Source of the DNA: Sedimenticola sp.
GTDB taxonomy: Bacteria; Pseudomonadota; Gammaproteobacteria; Chromatiales; Chromatiaceae
Direction: 5' to 3'
Assembly: GCA_027026755.1 (NCBI GenBank)
Contig: JALVNE010000060.1
Span: forward strand, 1 to 46,147
DNA length: 46,147 nucleotides
Each line of letters opens with the position of its first letter. Within the stretch, counting starts at the first letter, position 1. This document shows positions 8,351-16,302 of the stretch, piece by piece. The notes beneath the pieces are model-generated. The model was not told where the DNA came from, searched no databases, and worked only from the letters and a program-made list of their open reading frames with translations. The position numbers and the translations under genes are program-made.

Positions 8351-9634
8351 TCAGCCCTCCGCACGTGCTACACGATTGACAACCTGAATGGCCTTCAGGG
8401 CCGCGCCGGTGGCGCTCTGCACCGCCCGGTTCACGTCCAGGGCGTCGCTGGCGCAACCTGCCGCGAACACGCCGCCATTCTTCTCTGCAGGCTCGATGAA
8501 CCCTTCGCGGTTGATTTCCACATCGACGGGGAAGCTGTCGATGGAAACGGAAGGCTCCATGCCGGTGGCCAGCACCACCAGGTCATGCTCGTTGGCATAG
8601 CGGTGATAGCCTTCGGTGTCCACGCCGTTCAGGCAGGGATTGTCGTTCTCGCCCCTGGTGATGGAGGCCACCTTGGACTTGATGAACTTGACGTTGTCCA
8701 TGGCCTTGACCGTCTGGTAGAAGTCCTCGAAGCGGTCGATGGCGCGGATGTCGATGTAATAGATGCTCACCTGGGCGTCGTCGCCATAGGCGTCCACCAC
8801 ATAATGGGTTTGCTTCAAAGAGGCCATGCAGCAGATGCGTGAGCAGTGGTACAAGTGATTGCGGTCCCGGGAGCCGGCGCACTGGATGAAGGCCACGTTC
8901 TTGGCCTCCTTGCCGTCGGAGGGACGCAGGATCTTGCCGCCGGTGGGGCCCTTGGGGTCGGCCATGCGCTCGAATTCCACGTTGGTGATGACGTTGGCGA
9001 AGCGGTCATAGCCATAGGGCTGTATCTTGGCTGCGTCATAAGGTTTCCAGCCCGTGGCCCAGACGATGGCGCCGGCAGGGAACTGGATCTCCTTCTCGCT
9101 GTCGTCCAGGTCGATGGCGTCGTACTTGCAGGCATCCTTCGCTTTCTGGGCGTCATCGGTGCCAATAATGCGGGGATCCAGCACATACTTCATGGGATGG
9201 GCCATGACGTGGGGGAGGTAGGCGCCCTTGCGCTTGCTCAGGCCGTAGTTGTACTCATCATCGAACTCCGCTTCCACGGCTTTGGCGCATTCGCCGCAGG
9301 CGGTGCAGTTGTCGTTCACATAGGTCGGCGTGAGCTTGACGGTGGCCGTGTAGTTACCGGCTTCACCTTCCACCTTGCTGACTTCTGCACCCGTGATGAT
9401 GGTGAGATTGGGGTTCATCTTGGCGCGGCGCTGGTTGATCTCCAGGCCACAGGTCGGGTGGCACAGCTTGGGGAAATACTTGTAGAGCTGGCTCACGCGA
9501 CCGCCCAGATAGGGACGTTTCTCGACCAGGACGACCTGGGCACCGGTTTCTGCGGCTTCCAGCGCGGCAGTCATGCCGCTGATGCCGCCACCGACGACCA
9601 GAATGGTCTGGTTTGTGGCTACTACCTCCGTCAT
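8351..9634 (-). CDS. qmoA: QmoA-like FAD/Fe-S flavoprotein subunit
   Basis: A 427-residue HdrA-like protein, close to the QmoA length. The FAD motif ILVVGGGISGMTAALEAAE is at residues 11-29. Next comes the conserved Cys region KLCHPTCGLEINQRR, then CTACGECAKAVEAEF and, in the middle, FIQCAGSRD and HLYHCSRICCMAS, a signature of HdrA/QmoA proteins. The end, AAGCASDALDVNRAVQSATGAA, closes the FAD site. GGAGG lies ahead of the ATG, in the run GGAGGTAATTCC. It is the first gene of the operon, with only four bases to qmoB. In sulfur oxidisers QmoAB is thought to run in the direction of APS oxidation, feeding electrons from AprBA to the quinone pool; the direction here is inferred from the overall sulfur-oxidiser character. 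Confidence 0.9.
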   Translation of the reverse strand: MTEVVATNQTILVVGGGISGMTAALEAAETGAQVVLVEKRPYLGGRVSQLYKYFPKLCHPTCGLEINQRRAKMNPNLTIITGAEVSKVEGEAGNYTATVKLTPTYVNDNCTACGECAKAVEAEFDDEYNYGLSKRKGAYLPHVMAHPMKYVLDPRIIGTDDAQKAKDACKYDAIDLDDSEKEIQFPAGAIVWATGWKPYDAAKIQPYGYDRFANVITNVEFERMADPKGPTGGKILRPSDGKEAKNVAFIQCAGSRDRNHLYHCSRICCMASLKQTHYVVDAYGDDAQVSIYYIDIRAIDRFEDFYQTVKAMDNVKFIKSKVASITRGENDNPCLNGVDTEGYHRYANEHDLVVLATGMEPSVSIDSFPVDVEINREGFIEPAEKNGGVFAAGCASDALDVNRAVQSATGAALKAIQVVNRVARAEG

Positions 9635-9809
9635 GGAATTACCTCCGTTGCGGATTACATTTCAAGGATGGCTGGCCTTCCGACCGAAGTCGAAAAACCG
9701 GGAATCTGTTCGCCGGGACAGGCCTGTAAAAAAACAGAACCTCCCTTGCAGGCGCAAGCCCGCATTCAAGCTCGTTACGATACTCCCGTTCGCGCTGAAT
9801 CTCCATGCT

Positions 9810-9837
9810 TCTATAATCGAATTTTCCAATATGCTAA
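9810..9837 (-). promoter_or_regulatory. Possible sigma-70 promoter for qmoA-qmoB-hdrC-hdrB
   Basis: On the minus strand TTAGCA (9832-9837) is separated by 16 bases from TATAGA (9810-9815), inside a locally AT-rich stretch about 180 bases upstream of the qmoA ATG. Both hexamers match the consensus at four of six positions. The long leader between it and qmoA (9635-9809) contains no open reading frame I would support. Confidence 0.25.
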
Positions 9838-9914
9838 TAGATGCGCCGTATGTTGGCTATATCTCTAAATGGTATAGAGGCAGGTAGTGGGTCAGGATTC
9901 CTTCAGCTGCCTTT

Positions 9915-10171
9915 GGCTGGGATGGTGTCTGCCCGGAAAACCTCGGAGGCATGGGTGAGCTGGACCGAAAATCCTGTGGATTTTCGCAGCCAGCGAACGC
10001 CTCGCCAAGGATGGCGAGGCTGGACTTTACAGCGGAGCAGGAATTGCGAAGCCGTAAAGCCGACGCGGAGCCTACGATGTGCATGGACGCACGAGTGCCG
10101 CGATGGCAGGGTGCCAAGGAGCGGTCATGGATGTATTTACGGCGTTTTTCTGAGCAGACACCATCCCAGCC
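9915..10171. mobile_element. 257-bp MITE-like element with 18-bp terminal inverted repeats
   Basis: GGCTGGGATGGTGTCTGC (9915-9932) is the exact reverse complement of 10154-10171, and similarity continues inward (CCGGAAAACC against the complement of GTTTTTCTGA). Inside are further hairpins: CGAAAATCC/GGATTTTCG (9966-9986, three-base loop), GCCTCGCC/GGCGAGGC (9999-10020, six-base loop) and CTTTAC/GTAAAG further in. No open frame of substance is present and no clear target duplication is seen. It could be a nonautonomous transposable element, or, since the ends would close a branched RNA fold, a structured RNA. It separates qmoA from the divergent ATPase gene. Confidence 0.55.
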
Positions 10172-10297
10172 GCGTCATATGGCTTGGGGGACAAAGCAGC
10201 ATAGCCCTGTGTAGTGCACGATTTTGAAGGGTATTTGCCTGCAAATTTCAGATACACTTGTGCCCATGAAACCTGTCCGCCCCATTCGAGGATCAGT

Positions 10298-11119
10298 GTG
10301 AGTCATCATCACGCCCGGGTTTTGACGCCGGAAGAGTACCTGTTTACCGAGGAGCCTTATTACGAGCCCGTGGGCGAGGAAATCGCCGTATTCGAGGCCG
10401 CTTACCGCAATGGCCTGCCTGTATTGCTCAAGGGGCCTACGGGCTGCGGCAAGACCCGCTTCATGGAGCACATGGCCTGGCGGCTGCAGCTGCCCCTGAT
10501 TACCGTGTCCTGCCATGATGACCTGACCGCCTCCGACCTGGTGGGGCGTTTTCTGGTGCGTGGCGGGGAAACCGTCTGGGTGGACGGTCCCCTGGCCCGG
10601 GCGGTGCGCAATGGCAGCATCTGCTATCTCGACGAGGTGGTGGAAGCGCGCAAGGACACCACGGTGGTCATTCATCCCCTGGCGGACGACCGCCGGGTCC
10701 TGCCCATGGAAAAGCTGGGGGAGCTGCTGGAGGCGCCGCCGGAGTTCTGCCTGGCCATGTCCTACAATCCAGGTTACCAGTCGGTGCTCAAGGATCTGAA
10801 GCAGTCCACCCGCCAGCGCTTCGTGGCTCTGGAGTTCGATTATCCCGAAGCCTCTCTGGAACAGAAGATCGTGGAGAAGGAATCCGGCATCGACAGCCAG
10901 ATGGCCCGCCAGCTGGTGAAATTCGCCCAGATGACCCGCAATCTCAAGGGGCAGGGGCTGGACGAAGGCGCCTCCACCCGTCTGCTGGTGCATGCCGCCA
11001 AGCTCATGGCCGCCGATGTATCGCCGGTGATCGCCTGCCGCAGCGCCATCGCCCAGGCCCTGACGGATGATCCGGACATGCTCTCCGCCGTCAACGAACT
11101 GAGTGCTTCACTGTTCTGA
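10298..11119 (+). CDS. MoxR-type AAA+ ATPase of the CbbQ/NirQ/NorQ family
   Basis: A 273-residue ATPase. The Walker A motif is GPTGCGKTR (about residue 47), the Walker B motif is [10 protein letters not shown], and the fold continues through SYNPGYQ to the C-terminal helical domain characteristic of CbbQ, NorQ and GvpN proteins, with the usual family length. The likely start is GTG at 10298, with GAGG at 10288-10291; an upstream ATG at 10214 in the same frame would add 28 poorly conserved residues. CbbQ and NorQ normally act with a VWA-domain partner (CbbO or NorD) to remodel Rubisco or nitric oxide reductase. No such partner, no cbb gene and no nor gene is present here; the next gene is moaE. 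Which target it serves cannot be decided. Confidence 0.85.
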   Translation: MSHHHARVLTPEEYLFTEEPYYEPVGEEIAVFEAAYRNGLPVLLKGPTGCGKTRFMEHMAWRLQLPLITVSCHDDLTASDLVGRFLVRGGETVWVDGPLARAVRNGSICYLDEVVEARKDTTVVIHPLADDRRVLPMEKLGELLEAPPEFCLAMSYNPGYQSVLKDLKQSTRQRFVALEFDYPEASLEQKIVEKESGIDSQMARQLVKFAQMTRNLKGQGLDEGASTRLLVHAAKLMAADVSPVIACRSAIAQALTDDPDMLSAVNELSASLF

Positions 11120-11128
11120 GGTTTTTCC

Positions 11129-11587
11129 ATGCACAAGTCCATCAGCATCCAGACCGAGGCTTTCGATACCGCCGGGGAAGAGCAAAAGCTGCGCCGGGGA
11201 AATCCCCGAATTGGCGCCGTGGTGAGCTTCCTGGGCCTGATGCGCGACATCAACGACGGTGACCAGGTGCACACCATGACCCTGGAGCATTACCCGGGCA
11301 TGACGGAGAAGGCCCTGGCGGCCATCGTCGATGAGGCGGAGCAGCGCTGGGACCTGGAAGGGATACGCGTGATTCACCGGGTGGGCGAGCTGCGGCCGGA
11401 AGAGTCCATCGTTCTGGTCATGGTGGCCAGCCGCCACCGGGGCGAGGCCTTTCGCGCCTGCGAGTTCGTCATCGACTACCTCAAGACCCGGGCGCCTTTC
11501 TGGAAAAAGGAAGTCACCCCGGAAGGTGAGCGCTGGGTGGAGGCCCGCTACAGCGACAAGGATGCGGAATCCCGTTGGGAAACTTGA
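11129..11587 (+). CDS. moaE: Molybdopterin synthase catalytic subunit MoaE
   Basis: A 152-residue protein matching MoaE in length and motifs. The N-terminal half has IGAVVSFLGLMRD followed by MTLEHYPGMTEKAL; the middle has VIHRVGELRPEESIVLVMVAS and RHRGEAFRACEFVIDYLK, and the active-site lysine region is LKTRAPFWKKE. It transfers sulfur from the thiocarboxylated MoaD to precursor Z (cPMP) to make molybdopterin in the cytoplasm. It lies nine bases after the AAA+ ATPase gene, so the two are probably co-transcribed; moaD and other moa genes are not in the window. Confidence 0.93.
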   Translation: MHKSISIQTEAFDTAGEEQKLRRGNPRIGAVVSFLGLMRDINDGDQVHTMTLEHYPGMTEKALAAIVDEAEQRWDLEGIRVIHRVGELRPEESIVLVMVASRHRGEAFRACEFVIDYLKTRAPFWKKEVTPEGERWVEARYSDKDAESRWET

Positions 11588-11641
11588 TGGCAACGGGATT
11601 TCCAATGGCAGTAAACCATCAATAACGAGAGAGGGACAATC

Positions 11642-12346
11642 ATGGCAATCGATGCAATGAAGATTCTTGGCAGCCTGCTCAACAGCGGCGCACTTTCCCG
11701 GGGTTCCGGTTCCAATGTACTGGGTTCAGTGCTGGGCTCGGTACTGGGTGGCGGCAGGGCCGCGCCTTCCGGCGCTGGGCTGGGAGACGTGCTGGGGGGC
11801 TTGCTGGGAGGCGGTTCGGCCAGTGGTGGCGGCATGGCGGATGTGCTGGGTGGTTTGCTGGGGGGTGGCAAGTCCGGCGCGGGTGCTGGTGGACTGGGCG
11901 CCCTGCTGGCCATGGCCATGAAACAGTTTGGCGGTTCATCCGGCGCCATGGGACTGGCGGACATGGAGGCGGAGCTGGAGCCCGAACAGGCCAACGAACA
12001 GGCCATGGTGATGATTCGCGCCATGATCTATGCCGCCAAGGCGGACGGCCGGGTGGACGATGAGGAACAGCGTCATATCATCGAGGGCCTGGGTGACGAC
12101 ATCACGCCGGAAGAAATGAAGTTCGTTCAGGATGAGATGGCAACCCCCGTGGACGTGCAGGCCCTGGCCCGCAGCATCCCCCCGGGAATGGAAACCCAGG
12201 TGTATCTGGCATCCCTCATGGCCATCGATCTGGACAGCAATCCCGAGGCCCAATATCTGCACCAGCTCGCCCAGGCGCTGAATCTGGCCCCTGATGCCGT
12301 GAACGCCATTCACGATCAGCTCAAGGTGCCCAGGCTCTATTCCTGA
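11642..12346 (+). CDS. DUF533 / TerB-like protein with Gly-rich N-terminus
   Basis: A 234-residue protein. Residues 1-100 are a low-complexity Gly/Leu/Ser region built from repeated VLGGLLGGG units; residues about 115-225 form the helical DUF533 domain (AMVMIRAMIYAAKADGRVD, then ELARSIPPG-like and QVYLASLMAIDLDSN segments), as in E. coli YebE and related TerB-like proteins. The acidic residues of the KADGRVDDEE segment resemble the metal-binding loop of TerB. A GAGAGAGGGA run precedes the ATG. Function of the family is not established; inner membrane association through the Gly/Leu repeats is a guess. It converges on the gene at 12356, with only nine bases between the two stops. Confidence 0.82.
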   Translation: MAIDAMKILGSLLNSGALSRGSGSNVLGSVLGSVLGGGRAAPSGAGLGDVLGGLLGGGSASGGGMADVLGGLLGGGKSGAGAGGLGALLAMAMKQFGGSSGAMGLADMEAELEPEQANEQAMVMIRAMIYAAKADGRVDDEEQRHIIEGLGDDITPEEMKFVQDEMATPVDVQALARSIPPGMETQVYLASLMAIDLDSNPEAQYLHQLAQALNLAPDAVNAIHDQLKVPRLYS

Positions 12347-12355
12347 GAAAGGCAT

Positions 12356-12709
12356 TCAGCCCGGGGAAAGCCTGATGCTGGCTTCCCCCGTGGCAGCATC
12401 GATACGGATATGAATTTCACAGTATTCGTTCACCCGCTCCACGGGCATGGGATCGTCGGCGCAACTGCAACCGGCAATGACGCCGGTATAAAAAATGCCG
12501 GCACGCACGTTGATGTGGGGGTGTTCTTCTTCCACCGAAAGAATGATGGCCTGAAGTTCATCGTCCAGGGCAACACTGGCCTGGGACAGGCCCTTCTGCA
12601 GAGGCAGTTCCTTCACCCCCAGTTTTTCCAGGGTGGTTTTGAGTTGCGCGGTGAATTCGGCCTGGTTCTTCTGACGGTTGTCCAGGATTGTACGTGGAAG
12701 AATGATCAT
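12356..12709 (-). CDS. Conserved-looking small cytoplasmic protein of unknown function
   Basis: A 117-residue protein without signal peptide or membrane segment. The ATG at 12709 (MIILPRTILDNRQ) is preferred; an in-frame ATG 22 codons earlier gives an Arg/His-rich extension that looks like untranslated leader. A pair of cysteines (AGCSCADD) and several acidic stretches are seen, and the sequence alternates as expected for a small alpha/beta protein ending in IHIRIDAATGEASIRLSPG. I do not recognise the family. It ends nine bases from the convergent DUF533 gene and follows the SLH-repeat gene at 12836. Confidence 0.6.
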   Translation of the reverse strand: MIILPRTILDNRQKNQAEFTAQLKTTLEKLGVKELPLQKGLSQASVALDDELQAIILSVEEEHPHINVRAGIFYTGVIAGCSCADDPMPVERVNEYCEIHIRIDAATGEASIRLSPG

Positions 12710-12793
12710 GCAACCATGGTGCACCTGGACATGCCGCCCTGCAACCCTAACTCGTCCCACTCTCCCGTGGAACAACCGCTACCCGGGAGATGG

Positions 12794-12823
12794 CCTGCCT
12801 GGGCTTATGCTGACCCAGGCAGG
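12794..12823. terminator. Strong 10-bp hairpin between 12709 and 12836 genes
   Basis: CCTGCCTGGG (12794-12803) and CCCAGGCAGG (12814-12823) pair perfectly around a 10-base loop. Four T follow on the plus strand only, so in the direction of the flanking minus-strand genes it lacks a U-tract. It probably marks the end of the SLH-repeat gene transcript. Confidence 0.5.
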
Positions 12824-12835
12824 TTTTGATTGGCT

Positions 12836-13609
12836 TCACCTTTCCCAATGCAGCCCCAGGGCTTTTGCCAGGAACACGGCCATTTGCGCCCGGGTGACCG
12901 TGTCATCCGGGCAGAAGTTGCCGCCACCGCATCCCCTGGTGATGCCACTGCGGTTCATGGCTTCGATTTGACGGAAGGCCCAGTGGTTGGTTGGTACATC
13001 GTCGAAAGTAGCGCTTGTCGGGGGAGGAGATATGGTGCGGGCCCATTTGACCCGGGCTCCCCAGAAGCGCATGGCCCAGGCGGCCTGTGGCGTGGTTGCC
13101 AAGGTCAGGACATAGGCCACGCTGTTGGGGTCGCCATCGTCATTGAAGTCTGAAATCGCCCGGATGACTACCGGCTCGGCGGAGGTCAGGGTGTTGGTAT
13201 AGTATTCGGGCGTCAAGGAGACATCGGGCGATACGCTGGCAAAAACCTTGGCCACCGGCGCGAATACTCCCCAGGTCGAGGCTTCATAGCCCATGAAATT
13301 GACGATCCAGTGAGCGTTGGCATCATTGTCGTACAGGTCGACATAAATAGCCTCTACCAGTGCGCCATTGGGCAGATCCAGCTGCACCCAGTAATTGGAA
13401 TAGCTGCCTGTTGTCGCTGGGCCGACGTAACCTGTTCCGCCATAATAGGCGGGTGTCGGGGTTTCGGCTGTGGGTGTCCACCTTGAGGCATGGTAGGTCG
13501 TGTATTGAGTGCGCAGGCCAAATGCACCGTCCGCCGCCACTTCAGCGGATATGGAAACACCTGTAATGACGCTGATTGCAGCGGCCAGTAATGTCATTTT
13601 CAATTTCAT
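12836..13609 (-). CDS. Exported protein with C-terminal SLH repeat, paralog A
   Basis: A 257-residue secreted protein. Residues 1-27 are a signal peptide starting at the ATG at 13609, which has GGAGC before it. The central region (about 40-200) has beta-type patterns such as YWVQLDLPNGALVEAIYVDLYDND. The last 55 residues are one S-layer homology repeat: FDDVPTNHWAFRQIEAM, then SGITRGC, NFCPDDTVTRAQMAVFLAKAL. SLH repeats often bind cell-wall polymers or mark S-layer-like proteins; here only one repeat is present, the form common at the C-terminus of proteobacterial exported proteins. It is the most diverged of three paralogs (13846, 16303). Ligand and location beyond the inner membrane are unknown. 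Confidence 0.82.
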   Translation of the reverse strand: MKLKMTLLAAAISVITGVSISAEVAADGAFGLRTQYTTYHASRWTPTAETPTPAYYGGTGYVGPATTGSYSNYWVQLDLPNGALVEAIYVDLYDNDANAHWIVNFMGYEASTWGVFAPVAKVFASVSPDVSLTPEYYTNTLTSAEPVVIRAISDFNDDGDPNSVAYVLTLATTPQAAWAMRFWGARVKWARTISPPPTSATFDDVPTNHWAFRQIEAMNRSGITRGCGGGNFCPDDTVTRAQMAVFLAKALGLHWER

Positions 13610-13731
13610 GTTTGTGCTCCAGAATATTGCTGCTTGCATGTTTATGCATAGCACTGTAATGACGGGGGATCAATGCATAGAGACAGGAATCAGCAGGTAA
13701 CTTGATTTTGCGCAATGCCAACCCTCCCCTC

Positions 13732-13844
13732 TCGAATTGGGTACGGCTGTAACCCCGCCGCCCGGTTTTTTTTCAGCCAGGCGGCGGTTCTGATCGAGGC
13801 CGCATTTGCCGTTGGCGCAAGCGGCGTTCAGATCATACCGGGCT
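13732..13844 (-). pseudogene. Decayed fragment of a Sel1-repeat gene
   Basis: This stretch resembles 15381-15503 inside the intact Sel1 gene over its whole length, for example sharing TCGAATTGGG, ACGGCTGTAACC and CAGCCAGGCGGCGG. A deletion of about 12 bases and point changes shift the frame. The minus-strand translation still reads ARYDLNAACANGKCGLDQ, matching AQYDLGAAYATGKYGLDQ of the intact protein. It starts just downstream of SLH paralog B, in the same relative place as the intact Sel1 gene has after paralog C. It is best explained as the remnant of a duplicated SLH-Sel1 module. Confidence 0.8.
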
Positions 13845-13845
13845 G

Positions 13846-14658
13846 TCACCAAGCCCAGTGGAGCCCCAGGGCCTTGGCCAGGAATACGGCCATCTGTGCC
13901 CGGGTGAGGGTGTCTTCCGGGCAGAAATTGCTGGCGTCACAACCTGAGGTGATGCCGCTCTTGGCCAGGGCCTCGATATGCTGAAACGCCCAATAGTCCG
14001 TGGGAACATCATCGAAGCTGGCTGTGGCGGGGGCGGGGCTGAGAGTGCGTGCCCAGCGTACGGCGGCGCCAAAGAAACGGATATCGTCGTCTTTGGCCAA
14101 AGCTCCCCGCACGGTTGCCACATCAATGAAAAAATAGGCCATGCCGCGGCCATCGCCATCGAAATCCGTAGATTCATGGATGACCATGGGATCAGCCGGG
14201 GTTATTGAAATGGTGGTATAGCCTGGCGTCGCGGCCGAGCCGGTACTGATGTCGCCAAAATTCTTGGTTTCCGGTGTGGGGTCAACAAGGGGGGCATAGG
14301 CTTGGACACCGTTTACTGCAAAACCGACCCAACCATTGGGGTCATTGTCATAGACAGCCATCTCTATGTATTTTACTTCGGCCCCATTGGGCAGATTGAG
14401 TTGCGCCCAGTAAAACCCCCTGTCATTTTGCGAGGCGGAATATACATAGCCATGAGCACTTCGCCTGGGGACGAACGTTAGTGCGCTGGGCATGAATTGT
14501 GGCGCACCTATAGACGTCCAGATATCATTCAGCCCAAAGGACTGGTTGCTTTCCGGTGTACTGCTCTGCGCCATGGCGGGTTCGTCTGCCTGCACGCTGC
14601 CTGCTCCTGCCGCCGTGAGGGTGGCCAGCAAAGTGGTGGTGAGTATCTGTTTTTTCAT
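13846..14658 (-). CDS. Exported protein with C-terminal SLH repeat, paralog B
   Basis: A 270-residue secreted protein beginning at the ATG at 14658 (MKKQILTTTLLATLTAAGAG signal peptide, cleavage near VQADEP). The central domain has QSFGLNDIWTSIGAP, a beta-rich core with YWAQLNLPNGAEVKYIEMAV and VYDNDPNGW, and a closing RFFGAAVRWARTLSP. The C-terminus is one SLH repeat (FDDVPTDYWAFQHIEAL, SGITSGC, NFCPEDTLTRAQMAVF). It is closely similar to paralog C (16303-17148), with long identical stretches in the SLH region even at DNA level, and less so to A. Two cysteines in the SLH segment (GCDASNFC) may form a disulfide. Its function is not known; duplication suggests an abundant or variable surface component. 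Confidence 0.82.
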   Translation of the reverse strand: MKKQILTTTLLATLTAAGAGSVQADEPAMAQSSTPESNQSFGLNDIWTSIGAPQFMPSALTFVPRRSAHGYVYSASQNDRGFYWAQLNLPNGAEVKYIEMAVYDNDPNGWVGFAVNGVQAYAPLVDPTPETKNFGDISTGSAATPGYTTISITPADPMVIHESTDFDGDGRGMAYFFIDVATVRGALAKDDDIRFFGAAVRWARTLSPAPATASFDDVPTDYWAFQHIEALAKSGITSGCDASNFCPEDTLTRAQMAVFLAKALGLHWAW

Positions 14659-14730
14659 GGGTACTGTGCTCCTCTCGTGAAAATCCGAAGCCGCCCTTCT
14701 AAGCGGCACAAGTTCCTTACTCTTTATAGG

Positions 14731-14758
14731 GGTATAGTCGATGTGGGTATTTTTTCAA
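14731..14758 (-). promoter_or_regulatory. Possible sigma-70 promoter for SLH paralog B
   Basis: On the minus strand TTGAAA (14753-14758) and TATACC (14731-14736) are 16 bases apart, about 75 bases upstream of the ATG at 14658, in an AT-rich stretch of otherwise GC-rich DNA. A TATAAA lies a few bases further downstream and could be an alternative -10. Confidence 0.3.
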
Positions 14759-14893
14759 GAAATGGCAGAAGAAATCGTAGTGGCCGGCATGAGGCGTTGC
14801 TCCCGGGATTTCTGTTTTGGGCGTCCACCTGGAGGCATGTGGAGCAGTTGCCGAGGCTTGGGGTGAGGGGGGCTTGGCGACAACACATGATGT

Positions 14894-16213
14894 CTAGGGC
14901 GGCGACTTCTTGCCACAAGTGGTGTCAATATCGACATTGTCGCCAAGCATCTGCTTTGCCTGGGGCAGTCCCAGGCGCGCCGCCTTGCAATACCATTTTT
15001 TCGCCAGGCGCAGGTCTTTGCTTACCCCGTATCCGTTGGCGTGCAGGTTGCCAATGGCGTACATGGCCAGGGGCTGGTCTTGCGCGGCGGCTTTCAGATA
15101 CCATTTCATGGCCTGGGCAAAATCCTGCTGTGTGCCATTACCCAGGTCGTACATGACGCCAAGGGCGTACTGGGCTTCCTTGTTGCCCGCGTTTGCCGCA
15201 GCCTGATAGTAGTGAAAAGCCCGCTGGGCATCTTTTTCCACGCCCATGCCCTGCTCGTAGAAACGGCCAAGCTGATATTGCGCCATGTCGAGGCCATTGT
15301 CGGCGGCCTTGCGGTACCAGTGCAGGGCTTGGTCCAGGTTTTTTTCCACCCCATGACCTTTTTCGTACAGCCACCCCAGGTCGAATTGGGCACGGCTGTA
15401 ACCTTGCTGCGCGGCTTTTTCCAGCCAGGCGGCGGCTTGTCTGTAGTCCTGGTCAAGGCCGTACTTGCCGGTGGCGTAGGCGGCACCCAGATCATACTGG
15501 GCAGGGGCATAGCCACCCTGGGCAGCAGTGCGTACAGCCTTGAGCCAGGCCGTTTCGTCACCTTTCCTGGTAAGACGGCCCAACTCATAGATCGCCTGCA
15601 GATCGCCTTTTTGCGCGGCCTTTTCCAGCCATTGGCGGGCTTTTTCCTGGTCCCGGGGGCGTCCCTGGCCCTGGAGGTAGATCATGGCCAGGGCGAAAGC
15701 CGCGGGCGTGTAGTCCTGGTGCGCGGCTTTCTCCAGGAGTAAAGCCGCCTGCTGCGGGGATTTTTCCACGCCGTAACCCTGAAGTTTCAGCAGGCCCAGC
15801 ATGTATTGGGCCGGCGCATGGCCCTGGGAGGCGGCGCGCTCCAGCCATTTTGCCGCGCTCTGGAGATTCCTGTGGGCACCCTTGCCACTGAACAGGGCCT
15901 TGGCTACCTGAAACTGGCTGGGAGCATGGCCCATTTCAGCGGATTTGAGGAACCACTGGTAAGCCAGTTCCGGATCCCGGGGCAGCCCCTGACCATTGGC
16001 AAAGGCCAAGCCCAGGTGATATTGGGCCTCGGGATGGCCTTGTGCTGCCAGAGGGCGCCAGATATCGAGGGCCTTTGTAAATTGTCCGGCAGCCCAGGCC
16101 TTGCGGGCGTTTTTCAGGGCAGAGCCTGCGTCGTCCCTTGCCAGGCTGGCGTCCGGACAGAGGGCTGTGGCCATGAGCAGGCCTGTCAGGAAAAGGATGT
16201 GGCGTATCGTCAT
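14894..16213 (-). CDS. Exported Sel1-repeat protein
   Basis: A 439-residue protein starting at the ATG at 16213 (MTIRHILFLTGLLMATAL signal peptide, cleavage near SLA-RDD). The rest is almost entirely Sel1-like repeats of about 36 residues: I count about ten, each with the pattern A-x-x-x-L-G-x-x-Y-x-x-G-x-G-V and a KAA helix end, for example FDLGWLYEKGHGVEKNLDQA. One repeat (YELGRLTRKGDETAW) is shortened. Such solenoids mediate protein-protein contacts, often in envelope assembly or regulation. The gene lies between two SLH paralogs, 90 bases after paralog C, and a decayed copy follows paralog B. That linkage suggests that the Sel1 protein and the SLH protein work together in the envelope; this is inference. 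Confidence 0.88.
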   Translation of the reverse strand: MTIRHILFLTGLLMATALCPDASLARDDAGSALKNARKAWAAGQFTKALDIWRPLAAQGHPEAQYHLGLAFANGQGLPRDPELAYQWFLKSAEMGHAPSQFQVAKALFSGKGAHRNLQSAAKWLERAASQGHAPAQYMLGLLKLQGYGVEKSPQQAALLLEKAAHQDYTPAAFALAMIYLQGQGRPRDQEKARQWLEKAAQKGDLQAIYELGRLTRKGDETAWLKAVRTAAQGGYAPAQYDLGAAYATGKYGLDQDYRQAAAWLEKAAQQGYSRAQFDLGWLYEKGHGVEKNLDQALHWYRKAADNGLDMAQYQLGRFYEQGMGVEKDAQRAFHYYQAAANAGNKEAQYALGVMYDLGNGTQQDFAQAMKWYLKAAAQDQPLAMYAIGNLHANGYGVSKDLRLAKKWYCKAARLGLPQAKQMLGDNVDIDTTCGKKSPP

Positions 16214-16302
16214 GGGTAATGTAAAGAATGTGTTCGAATGCAATAAGATACCCGGTTCAACTGTTGCGGGAAACACCTGAACCGGGCGGGAGACAGGAAT
16301 AA

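Noticed and set aside
5998..8379. 793-codon plus-strand open frame opposite qmoB
   Set aside because: Its composition (His, Gly, Val, Leu runs) is that of an antisense shadow; the minus strand encodes a complete QmoB with all motifs.
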